The notes under the pieces: model-generated | Databases searched by the model: none | The model's input: only the letters and a program-made list of their open reading frames with translations | What the model was told of the DNA's origin: nothing | Program-made: the position numbers and the translations under genes | Shown: positions 46,451 through 53,484 of the stretch, piece after piece | How positions within the stretch are numbered: the first letter of the stretch is position 1 | How the letters are laid out: each line of letters begins with the position of its first letter | Assembly: GCA_945280365.1 (NCBI GenBank) | Contig: CALYQD010000004.1 | Location: forward strand, 91,470 to 155,469 | Direction of reading: 5' to 3' | Source of the DNA: an uncultured Apibacter sp. | Lineage (GTDB): Bacteria > Bacteroidota > Bacteroidia > Flavobacteriales > Weeksellaceae | Length of the DNA stretch: 64,000 nucleotides

Positions 46451-46755
46451 TACATCGGTTTTTAATTAACAAAATTAGATAATTGTATGAAATATTTGTA
46501 TAGATTTTATAGTATTATATTTTGTAAACAATAAATATTTCAATATTAGCAGTCAATCAAGCAAATAATTTGTATAAAGTAGACCTATAAGATACAGGTA
46601 GGTAGTAAACAAAGAAATAATCAGCCATAGAAATAATATTTCTTAAATTTGAGCTTTTAATTCTACCTATTATTTAGAAATTTTATCGTAATTCTAAAAA
46701 AATGAAAATTATTTGATGCAAAACATTTACAGTAAATACACATAAAATAAACTTT
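46451..46755. other. Divergent intergenic region
   Basis: About 300 bases between divergent cinA and the HAD gene. It holds the cinA -7 box on one strand and TAAATTTG at 46644-46651 on the other, about 105 bases before the HAD start. I see no gene or repeat in it. Confidence 0.55.
46470..46477 (-). promoter_or_regulatory. Promoter -7 box of cinA
   Basis: Reads TAATTTTG on the minus strand, exact to TAnnTTTG, 19 bases before the ATG. Confidence 0.55.
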
Positions 46756-47421
46756 ATGATAAACACAGTCATTTTTGATATGGACGGGGTAATCGTAAAT
46801 ACGGAGCCCATTCATGAATTATCATTTAAAAAGCATTTTAAAGATATCGGATTGAATATATCACAAGAAGAATATGAGACCTTTAGAGGATTATCAACGA
46901 AAAATTTATATCAAAATTTAAAACAGAAATATGGATTAAAACAAGGAATTGAAGAATTGGTTCAGCAAAAAAGGGATATATTCAATAAAATTTTCCAAGA
47001 AGATGAGGAACTCGATTTATTGCCAGGGGTAAGAAATCTTATTGAAGATTTATATAGAAATAATTTTCAAGTAATATTAGCTACATCTTCTGCAAGAGTA
47101 ACTTTAACAAAAGTTTTAGACCGATTCCGATTATTTCCTTATTTTAAACATATCGTAAGTGGTGAAGATTTTCCAAAATCCAAACCTGATCCGGCTATCT
47201 TTTTGGAAGCAGTTAGATTATCAGGTCAACCCAAAGAAAATTGTATAGTCATAGAAGACTCGACTAACGGAGTTATTGCAGCCAATAAAGCTGGAATATT
47301 ATGTGTTGGTTATCAGAGTGATGCTTCAGGTAATCAAGATTTGTCTACTGCAAATTTGATAATAAATGATTTCTCAATGCTAAATTCCAATAATATCGAT
47401 TCAATTTTTTTAATTAAATAA
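46756..47421 (+). CDS. HAD-family phosphatase/phosphoglucomutase-like
   Basis: A 221-residue HAD hydrolase: motif I FDMDGVIVNTEPIH (nucleophile and acid aspartates), motif II LATSSARVT, motif III SKPDPAIF and motif IV VIEDSTNGVIAA. The helical cap between residues 16 and 80 is of the beta-phosphoglucomutase class. It could be a sugar-phosphate phosphatase or a mutase; the sequence does not decide. A small DinB-like gene follows 31 bases on. Confidence 0.88.
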   Translation: MINTVIFDMDGVIVNTEPIHELSFKKHFKDIGLNISQEEYETFRGLSTKNLYQNLKQKYGLKQGIEELVQQKRDIFNKIFQEDEELDLLPGVRNLIEDLYRNNFQVILATSSARVTLTKVLDRFRLFPYFKHIVSGEDFPKSKPDPAIFLEAVRLSGQPKENCIVIEDSTNGVIAANKAGILCVGYQSDASGNQDLSTANLIINDFSMLNSNNIDSIFLIK

Positions 47422-47452
47422 CTTTAATATATTTGTTTAAATTCTTTTTAAA

Positions 47453-47908
47453 GTGAAAAAAAATTTTGAAATTCTTAGAACCTATCGCAGATCATTAGTA
47501 AAAGAAATTGATGATTTAGATATGGATCAAATACAAAAGATTCCGAAAGGTTTTAAAAATAATATATTTTGGAATGTTGCTCATATATTGGTTTCTCAAC
47601 AAATCTTGCATTATACGATGTCAGGACTGACCCCGCTTATAACCAATGACTGGATTGAAAATTATCAAAAAGGAACTTATCCTAGATTTATAAATACAGA
47701 AGACGAAATTCAATATTTAAAGGATAAACTTATTACTTCCATTGACCAATTAGAAAGTGATTATAATGAAAATAAATTCATATCGTACACGAAATATGAA
47801 TCTCAAATGGGATTTGAAATTTCATCAATTGAAGATGCTATAACTCTTAACAATACTCATGAAGCCATGCATTATGGAATTGTTATTACTATGAAAAAGC
47901 TAGTTTGA
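47453..47908 (+). CDS. DinB-superfamily protein
   Basis: A 151-residue four-helix protein of the DinB/YfiT type. The metal-binding histidines of the family appear as NVAHILVSQQILHY (about 44-57) and NTHEAMHYGIV (about 134). The start is GTG (GTGAAAAAAAAT). DinB-like proteins are thiol-linked or metal-dependent enzymes; the substrate is unknown. Probably co-transcribed with the HAD gene. Confidence 0.8.
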   Translation: MKKNFEILRTYRRSLVKEIDDLDMDQIQKIPKGFKNNIFWNVAHILVSQQILHYTMSGLTPLITNDWIENYQKGTYPRFINTEDEIQYLKDKLITSIDQLESDYNENKFISYTKYESQMGFEISSIEDAITLNNTHEAMHYGIVITMKKLV

Positions 47909-47938
47909 TAAAGGTATCTTTTGTAAAGAATATATAAT

Positions 47939-47973
47939 AAAAAACACATACATGAATTCTGTATGTGTTTTTT
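47939..47973. terminator. Bidirectional terminator between convergent genes
   Basis: AAAAAACACATACA (47939-47952) pairs perfectly with TGTATGTGTTTTTT (47960-47973) around a 7-base loop; it serves the DinB-like gene and the convergent ppaC gene. Confidence 0.9.
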
Positions 47974-47994
47974 ATATAAAATATATTTTATAAT

Positions 47995-48921
47995 TTAAGA
48001 TAAGGCTTCCGTAATCTGAGGAATAATTTGCTTTTTACGAGAAACCACTCCTTTTAGGATTGCTTCGCCGTTACTTAATTGAACTCCAAACGCCTTTTCC
48101 GCAGCAGATGCAGCATTTCCCATTGCTAATATTTTAGAATCACTATCTAAAATATTAGTAATTACCAATAAGAAGAGATTGTATCCCTGAGTATTTATTT
48201 CCTTGGAGATAGTATCTTCAATACTGTCTTTTTTAGAAAAGACATCATCGTAATCGATAGTATTTACTTGAGCAACACGTATTTTATTTCCGTTAACTTC
48301 GAAAGATTTAGCATCAAGAGAAATCAGTTCTTCAGCAGATTTATTAGAAAGATTAGTTCCGGCTTTAAGAAAATCTAGTCCGTATTTTTCAGCTTCAATT
48401 CCTGCAATTTTTGCCAATTCTTGAGCCGCATTAATATCTTCTTGTGTGCATGTCGGAGATTTAAATAACAAAGTATCGGAAATAATTCCGGATAACATCA
48501 ACCCTGCTATAGCAGGTGGAATATCAACGGAGTTTTCCTTGTACATTTTCAGAATTATAGTTTGAGTGCATCCTACCGGCTCGGCGCGATAATATAAAGG
48601 AACCGAAGTATGAAAATTTGCAATACGATGGTGATCAATTACAGCTAATATATTTAATTCTTCGATATCTGAAATAGATTGTTGGAATTCATTATGGTCT
48701 ACCAATATGATATCTTTGGTCTCATCAGAGGCTCTGGAAATAATTCTTGGAGCGTTTATTTTAAAATAATCAAGAGCAAACTGGGTTTCCTCATTAGGGG
48801 TACCTAGAGCAACTGCCTCTGTATTTTTACCTAAACTATTTTGCAAATAAGAGAAGGAAATAGCAGAAGTAATTGTATCTGTATCAGGATTTTGATGCCC
48901 TGTAATTAATACTTTATTCAT
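47995..48921 (-). CDS. ppaC: Manganese-dependent inorganic pyrophosphatase
   Basis: A 308-residue family II pyrophosphatase of the DHH superfamily: metal-binding GHQNPDTDTITSA, VDHNEFQQS, VIDHHRIANFHT, and the second domain with SRKKQIIPQIT-like substrate-binding RKKQ (about 296-299). It hydrolyses pyrophosphate, pulling biosynthetic reactions forward. No CBS domains are present, so it is not adenylate-regulated. It has one of the best promoters in the window. Confidence 0.93.
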   Translation of the reverse strand: MNKVLITGHQNPDTDTITSAISFSYLQNSLGKNTEAVALGTPNEETQFALDYFKINAPRIISRASDETKDIILVDHNEFQQSISDIEELNILAVIDHHRIANFHTSVPLYYRAEPVGCTQTIILKMYKENSVDIPPAIAGLMLSGIISDTLLFKSPTCTQEDINAAQELAKIAGIEAEKYGLDFLKAGTNLSNKSAEELISLDAKSFEVNGNKIRVAQVNTIDYDDVFSKKDSIEDTISKEINTQGYNLFLLVITNILDSDSKILAMGNAASAAEKAFGVQLSNGEAILKGVVSRKKQIIPQITEALS

Positions 48922-48999
48922 GATAGATAAAATTAGATGTTTTTTTAAATCATGTATTTATAAATAAACATGTTGTTTTTATATTATTTAATACAAAAG

Positions 49000-49030
49000 C
49001 AAATATACATTTTTAAACTTTTTTTGCAAA
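49000..49030 (-). promoter_or_regulatory. Promoter of ppaC
   Basis: On the minus strand TTTG (complement of 49027-49030), 19 bases, then TATATTTG (complement of 49000-49007): a full Bacteroidota -33/-7 match. The ATG is 78 bases downstream. Confidence 0.75.
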
Positions 49031-49089
49031 GAAACGTACATTCTAATTACTTACTGTATTACATATTTTTAAATTAACTAAAACTTTTA

Positions 49090-49097
49090 TATTTTTG
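49090..49097 (+). promoter_or_regulatory. Promoter -7 box of ffh
   Basis: TATTTTTG, exact to TAnnTTTG, 21 bases before the ffh ATG. It shows that the upstream in-frame TTG at 49095 is part of the promoter, not a start. Confidence 0.65.
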
Positions 49098-49118
49098 CAA
49101 ATATTACAAGTAACGGAT

Positions 49119-50465
49119 ATGTTTCAGAATTTACAAGATAAATTAGATAAAGCACTACATAACATCAGCGGACGTGGAAAGATTACCGAAATAAATGTTG
49201 CAGAAACCGTAAAGGAGATTAGAAGAGCTTTGGTTGATGCAGACGTTAGCTATAAAGTTGCCAAAGATTTAACCAAAAGAATCCAAGATAAGGCTTTGGG
49301 GCAGAATGTACTTACTTCAGTTACACCTGGTCAACTTATGGTTAAGATCGTACACGATGAATTGGCCGATCTAATGGGAGGAGAAAATGTCGGAATAAAC
49401 TTATCCGGGAATCCTTCAGTGATATTAATAGCCGGATTACAAGGTTCCGGTAAAACCACCTTTTCAGGGAAATTAGCCAATTTTCTAAAAACAAAAAAAC
49501 AAAAGAAAGTTTTGTTAGTAGCTTGTGACGTTTATCGTCCGGCAGCTATTGATCAATTAAAAGTTTTAGGAGATCAGATAGGAGTAGAAGTATATACTGA
49601 ACTTGACAATAAAAATCCGGTTGAAATATCCAGCCATGCTATAGAATATGCTAAACAAAATAGATTTAATGTAGTTATAATCGATACGGCTGGACGTTTG
49701 GCAATAGATGAAAATATGATGAATGAAATCAGAAATGTTCATCAGAAAGTTAAGCCTGACGAAACCTTATTTGTTGTAGATTCCATGACAGGACAAGATG
49801 CAGTGAATACAGCAAAAGCTTTTAACGATGTGCTGAACTATGATGGAGTAGTATTAACTAAATTGGATGGTGATACTCGTGGTGGAGCCGCTTTGACAAT
49901 ACGCACGGTAGTTCAAAAGCCAATCAAATTTATTTCTACTGGAGAAAAAATGGAAGCGTTAGATATCTTCTATCCATCTCGTATGGCAGATCGTATTTTA
50001 GGAATGGGGGACGTGGTATCTTTAGTGGAAAGAGCACAGGAGCAATTCGATGAGGAAGAAGCGCGTAAGCTACAGAAAAAGATAGCTAAAAACCAATTCG
50101 GTTTTGATGATTTTCTAAATCAAATAAAGCAGATTAAAAGAATGGGAAACATGAAAGATTTGCTTGGAATGATTCCCGGTGCAGGAAAAGCTTTAAAAGA
50201 TATTAATATAGACGATGATGCTTTTAAGCATATTGAAGCATTGATTTATTCCATGACACCGGAAGAAAGAAGAAATCCGGCAATCATTACAACTTCCAGA
50301 AAGAACAGGATAGCTAAAGGGAGCGGAAGAAGCATACAAGATATCAATCAACTGTTGAAACAGTTCGAACAGATGAGTAAAATGATGAAGATGATGCAAA
50401 CTCCACAAGGTAGGATGATGATGCAGGCTATGGCTAAGCAAATGTCAGGAGGAAAACCCTTTTAA
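49119..50465 (+). CDS. ffh: Ffh, signal recognition particle GTPase
   Basis: About 448 residues from the ATG at 49119 (MFQNLQDKLDKALHN, the normal Ffh start). The NG domain has GLQGSGKTTFSGKLA (G1), DVYRPAAIDQLK, DTAGRLA (G3) and TKLDGDTRGGAAL (G4), with the methionine-rich M domain at the end (MSKMMKMMQTPQGRMMMQAM). With 4.5S RNA and FtsY it targets membrane proteins to the translocon. Stand-alone gene. Confidence 0.95.
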   Translation: MFQNLQDKLDKALHNISGRGKITEINVAETVKEIRRALVDADVSYKVAKDLTKRIQDKALGQNVLTSVTPGQLMVKIVHDELADLMGGENVGINLSGNPSVILIAGLQGSGKTTFSGKLANFLKTKKQKKVLLVACDVYRPAAIDQLKVLGDQIGVEVYTELDNKNPVEISSHAIEYAKQNRFNVVIIDTAGRLAIDENMMNEIRNVHQKVKPDETLFVVDSMTGQDAVNTAKAFNDVLNYDGVVLTKLDGDTRGGAALTIRTVVQKPIKFISTGEKMEALDIFYPSRMADRILGMGDVVSLVERAQEQFDEEEARKLQKKIAKNQFGFDDFLNQIKQIKRMGNMKDLLGMIPGAGKALKDINIDDDAFKHIEALIYSMTPEERRNPAIITTSRKNRIAKGSGRSIQDINQLLKQFEQMSKMMKMMQTPQGRMMMQAMAKQMSGGKPF

Positions 50466-50506
50466 TAGAGATTTACCCATTATAATATTTTAATAAGGAC
50501 CAATGT

Positions 50507-50556
50507 AAAGCTTCTATAATCATTTATTTTTTTAAATGATTTAGAGCTTTATTTCC
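50507..50556 (+). terminator. Imperfect hairpin terminator after ffh
   Basis: AAAGCT and AATCATTTA (50507-50525) pair with TAAATGATT and AGCTTT (50533-50550) with a small internal bulge, followed by TATTTCC. Stem quality is moderate. Confidence 0.55.
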
Positions 50557-50650
50557 TCAATAAAAATTAAAATTCACATATCATAATAATAGTTTCTTTA
50601 TTCTTCATATTCAATAATTTGATTTCAATGACATATTTTCAAGAATAAGA

Positions 50651-50688
50651 ATAAAAAAATATTTTATTCTCAGATATAAGTTGAGAAT
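50651..50688 (-). terminator. Terminator after the thiamine pyrophosphokinase gene
   Basis: ATTCTCA (50666-50672) pairs with TGAGAAT (50682-50688); the minus-strand transcript then runs into a T-rich tail (complement of 50651-50665). Confidence 0.6.
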
Positions 50689-50689
50689 A

Positions 50690-51301
50690 TCATTTACCAA
50701 TATAAATAAGAAGTTCCCCTTCAGTATAACAAATACTAACTTTATCATCACAGGCGACATTACGTGTCCCTATCCTTTGAGGAAATAGGAGTGTTTCTCC
50801 GAATAACGGATATTGTAATCCTTGAGTATAAATATTTTTAGCCTCAAAAAAAGGAATTAAAGAAATAATTTTTCCTTTTACCCCTATAAGCTTAGTATCC
50901 TTATTAGAAAAAAAGAATTTTGAAAAATCATCGTAGAAGGTTATTCGAAGTTTATTTTTAAAAAATAAAGCGGTAGACAAATTTCCTATGAAATGATCGC
51001 TTTCTTTTCCACTTCCTCCATATACATCTACTTCTAATATATTTTGTTTTAATAAAAGCTCTAATGCCTTGTGAAAATCAGTCTTATTTTGATCCGGCGT
51101 TTCAATTATTTTAATTGACGAAGTAACATTTGATGAATTAATACTATCCAAATCCCCTGATATGTAAGTTACAGACAAAGGAAATTTATTAACATATCTT
51201 GTGTATGAACCATCAGTACATGTAATAATTGAATAAGACTCAAGATCTTTAGGTATTGTCTTAGGTTTTTTTCCGTTTAAAAAAAGAAGTGCTTTACTCA
51301 T
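50690..51301 (-). CDS. Thiamine pyrophosphokinase
   Basis: A 203-residue TPK that makes thiamine diphosphate from thiamine and ATP. Landmarks are CTDGSYTRYVNKF, the SGDLDSIN metal-binding motif and QNKTDFHKALE, then GGSGKESDHFIGNL and a C-terminal thiamine-binding beta part (GLQYPLFGETLLF, GTRNVA). Its start overlaps the end of the cobalamin adenosyltransferase gene by 8 bases, so translation is coupled. MenD, which needs thiamine diphosphate, is in the same window. Confidence 0.9.
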   Translation of the reverse strand: MSKALLFLNGKKPKTIPKDLESYSIITCTDGSYTRYVNKFPLSVTYISGDLDSINSSNVTSSIKIIETPDQNKTDFHKALELLLKQNILEVDVYGGSGKESDHFIGNLSTALFFKNKLRITFYDDFSKFFFSNKDTKLIGVKGKIISLIPFFEAKNIYTQGLQYPLFGETLLFPQRIGTRNVACDDKVSICYTEGELLIYIGK

Positions 51302-51860
51302 TAGGATTCCATGGGATTTCTTTGTTATTCGCTAAATACCCGAAATATCTGGCAAGAACAAATAGATAATCGGATAATCGATTTAAATATTTTATTATAA
51401 GAGGACGAATTTCATCAGCTTCACTTAAAGTCACTATGCTTCTTTCTGCTCTTCGGCAAATAGTCCTTGCAACATGAGAAGTAGAAGTGGCGACATTTCC
51501 AGTGGGAAGAATAAATTGCTTCAGAGGAGGAACCTTTTCACTCATAATATCTATCCATTGTTCCAATAAAAATATTTTTTTATCGGAAATTAAACAAGAA
51601 ATTTTCGGTTTTCCGTTTGTAGAAAACATTCGATCAGACGGAGTTGCTAATTCAGCGCCAATATTAAATAAAGTATTTTGTATCACATGTAGCTGTTCAT
51701 CGATTTCCCTATAAGTATTATAACTTCTAATAAGTCCTATATAGGAATTTAATTCATCTACCTCACCATAAGCTTGAACTCGAATGTGGTTTTTTGTTAC
51801 ACGCTTTCCACCATATAATCCAGTGGTACCGTTATCTCCGGTTTTCGTATATATAATCAT
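51294..51860 (-). CDS. PduO-type cob(I)alamin adenosyltransferase
   Basis: A 188-residue corrinoid adenosyltransferase: YTKTGDNGTTGLYGGKRV and the AYGEVDELNSYIGL ATP-binding start, the ATPSDRM segment and RTICRRAERSIV near the active site. It makes adenosylcobalamin from cobalamin and ATP. No cobalamin-dependent enzyme is visible here. Next gene on the strand is thiamine pyrophosphokinase with an 8-base overlap. Confidence 0.92.
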   Translation of the reverse strand: MIIYTKTGDNGTTGLYGGKRVTKNHIRVQAYGEVDELNSYIGLIRSYNTYREIDEQLHVIQNTLFNIGAELATPSDRMFSTNGKPKISCLISDKKIFLLEQWIDIMSEKVPPLKQFILPTGNVATSTSHVARTICRRAERSIVTLSEADEIRPLIIKYLNRLSDYLFVLARYFGYLANNKEIPWNPNE

Positions 51861-51972
51861 AGATATGCATTGATATTTTTAACTATTAGTAAAAGAAGTT
51901 AAAACTTAGAGTATTCAAATTTATTATTCTTTAAAAGACTTTTGAAGATAGTTCTTTGGAGAAAAACAAGGA

Positions 51973-52734
51973 TTAGGTTTTACCTAAAAATTTTTTTATT
52001 TTTTTCTTTCTTTCCTTTTTTTTAATAAATATACTGTTTTTTTTATGCAATTGATCAATTATAAAATTATAATTTTTATTGCTATAATAAGAATATTCCT
52101 TTGCGATAATAGGAATCATTTCATCAGTTAATGATAATCGAATAAAATTTTGAAGTCTTTGATCTAAAGATAAAGGTTGAAATTTCATTCTATTCAAATC
52201 AATTAAATAAAAAATATACGACTTTTTTTCTTTTTTTATCAAAACATTCCCGGGAGAAAGGTCTTTAAATAAAATATCATTCTCATGAATTTTAAATACA
52301 AATTGGGTAAACTCTTTAATTATTAAATCCCAATCAGTAAAGATGTTTTTTTGTTCAATTAGTTCCCGAAAAGTAAAATCGTAATTAAAATAATTAGAAA
52401 AATAAAAAGAATGTTCAATTCTAGATAAATTGAATTCTTCAAAATAACCGATCGGTTTTGGTGTATTTATACCTTTAGAACTTAAGATTTCAGCATGGAA
52501 AAAAGATCGATATGCTTTAGATTTTCTAAAGTTTGCATATGCAATTTGATTAATAAAATGCGGTTTTTTAAAAGATTTAACAGCTAAAGTGCCTAATATC
52601 GGATGTACGATTTTACGTAGAGTGTTTCTTTCTTGAAATATTATCTCTCCTAAAGAATCAAAATCTTCAATTATTTTATAAAAAATATCGGTATAACAGT
52701 CATATTCACTAGAAATATGGGCTTTCCATTTCAT
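51973..52734 (-). CDS. Lipopolysaccharide kinase-like protein (Kdo kinase/InaA type)
   Basis: A 253-residue small protein kinase-fold enzyme. VKSFKKPHFINQIAY holds the ATP-binding lysine, the catalytic loop is LFKDLSPGNVLIK (about 165-177, where K-D-L-S-P-G-N replaces HGDLxxxN) and the metal aspartate lies in FYLIDLNRMKF. The lysine-rich tail is unusual. Such proteins phosphorylate Kdo or heptose of the LPS core; the substrate here is open. It follows the SpoU methyltransferase gene, overlapping it by 4 bases. Confidence 0.75.
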   Translation of the reverse strand: MKWKAHISSEYDCYTDIFYKIIEDFDSLGEIIFQERNTLRKIVHPILGTLAVKSFKKPHFINQIAYANFRKSKAYRSFFHAEILSSKGINTPKPIGYFEEFNLSRIEHSFYFSNYFNYDFTFRELIEQKNIFTDWDLIIKEFTQFVFKIHENDILFKDLSPGNVLIKKEKKSYIFYLIDLNRMKFQPLSLDQRLQNFIRLSLTDEMIPIIAKEYSYYSNKNYNFIIDQLHKKNSIFIKKKERKKKIKKFLGKT

Positions 52735-53480
52735 ATTTTTTTAATTTTTAATTTTTCAATTCTGGAGAAAAATTCACTCAATATAATCCCAGTGGACATG
52801 GCAACATTAAGGCTTTCTGTTTTTTGTTCCAAGCCAAATCTCGGTATGGTAAGTGTTTGATTACACAATGTTTTCATTTCTTTTGAAACTCCATTTCCTT
52901 CATTCCCCATTACAATATAAAAATTTTCAGGTAAATTAGTAGTATAAAGATTTTCACCCTTCATATCTGTTCCCAATATAGGGATTTTTGAATGAGATAA
53001 AACGTTGTAAATATCTGTATAAACTACATTTACTCTGCTCAATGATCCCATGGCCGCTTGTACCGTCTTCGGGTTATAGGCATCGGTAGTTCCTTTACTG
53101 CATAAAATTTGTTTTATTCCATACCAGTCTGCAAGCCGAATTATTGTTCCAAGATTTCCAGGATCTTGGATTTCATCCAATACCAATTGAATCCCACTAA
53201 TTGCTTCGATTTTATTCGAAGGAATTTCCAATAAGGCTAATGCATCATGCGGTGTAGTTAAAAAACTAATTTTTCTTAATTCTTCTGTACTAATAATTTG
53301 GTACTGATACTCTTTTAGGAAAGAGATCGGGACAGTACTGTAAATACTTTTTATAGAAAAGTTTGAAAAGATAAATTCTTTAATACTTTTTATACCTTCG
53401 ACCACAAATAAATTATATTTTTGTCTATATTTTTTTTTTGCAAGAGACTGAATAATTTTAATTTTACTGGCAGACATCAT
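52731..53480 (-). CDS. SpoU-family RNA 2'-O-methyltransferase
   Basis: About 249 residues from the ATG at 53480 (MMSASKIKIIQSL), preferred to the ORF start at 53501, which would overlap the divergent outer-membrane gene. The N-terminal substrate-binding domain (to about 95) leads to the SPOUT domain with LDEIQDPGNLGTIIRLADWYG (motif 1), VMGNEGNGVSKEM (motif 2) and IPRFGLEQKTESLNVAMSTG (motif 3), the knot that binds S-adenosylmethionine. Target is tRNA or 23S rRNA; not decided by sequence. The divergent TamL-like gene starts 4 bases away on the other strand. Confidence 0.88.
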   Translation of the reverse strand: MMSASKIKIIQSLAKKKYRQKYNLFVVEGIKSIKEFIFSNFSIKSIYSTVPISFLKEYQYQIISTEELRKISFLTTPHDALALLEIPSNKIEAISGIQLVLDEIQDPGNLGTIIRLADWYGIKQILCSKGTTDAYNPKTVQAAMGSLSRVNVVYTDIYNVLSHSKIPILGTDMKGENLYTTNLPENFYIVMGNEGNGVSKEMKTLCNQTLTIPRFGLEQKTESLNVAMSTGIILSEFFSRIEKLKIKKI

Positions 53481-53484
53481 AAAA

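Noticed and set aside
49095..49118. TTG start adding eight residues to Ffh
   Set aside because: The TTG lies within the -7 promoter box TATTTTTG; the ATG at 49119 gives the normal Ffh N terminus.
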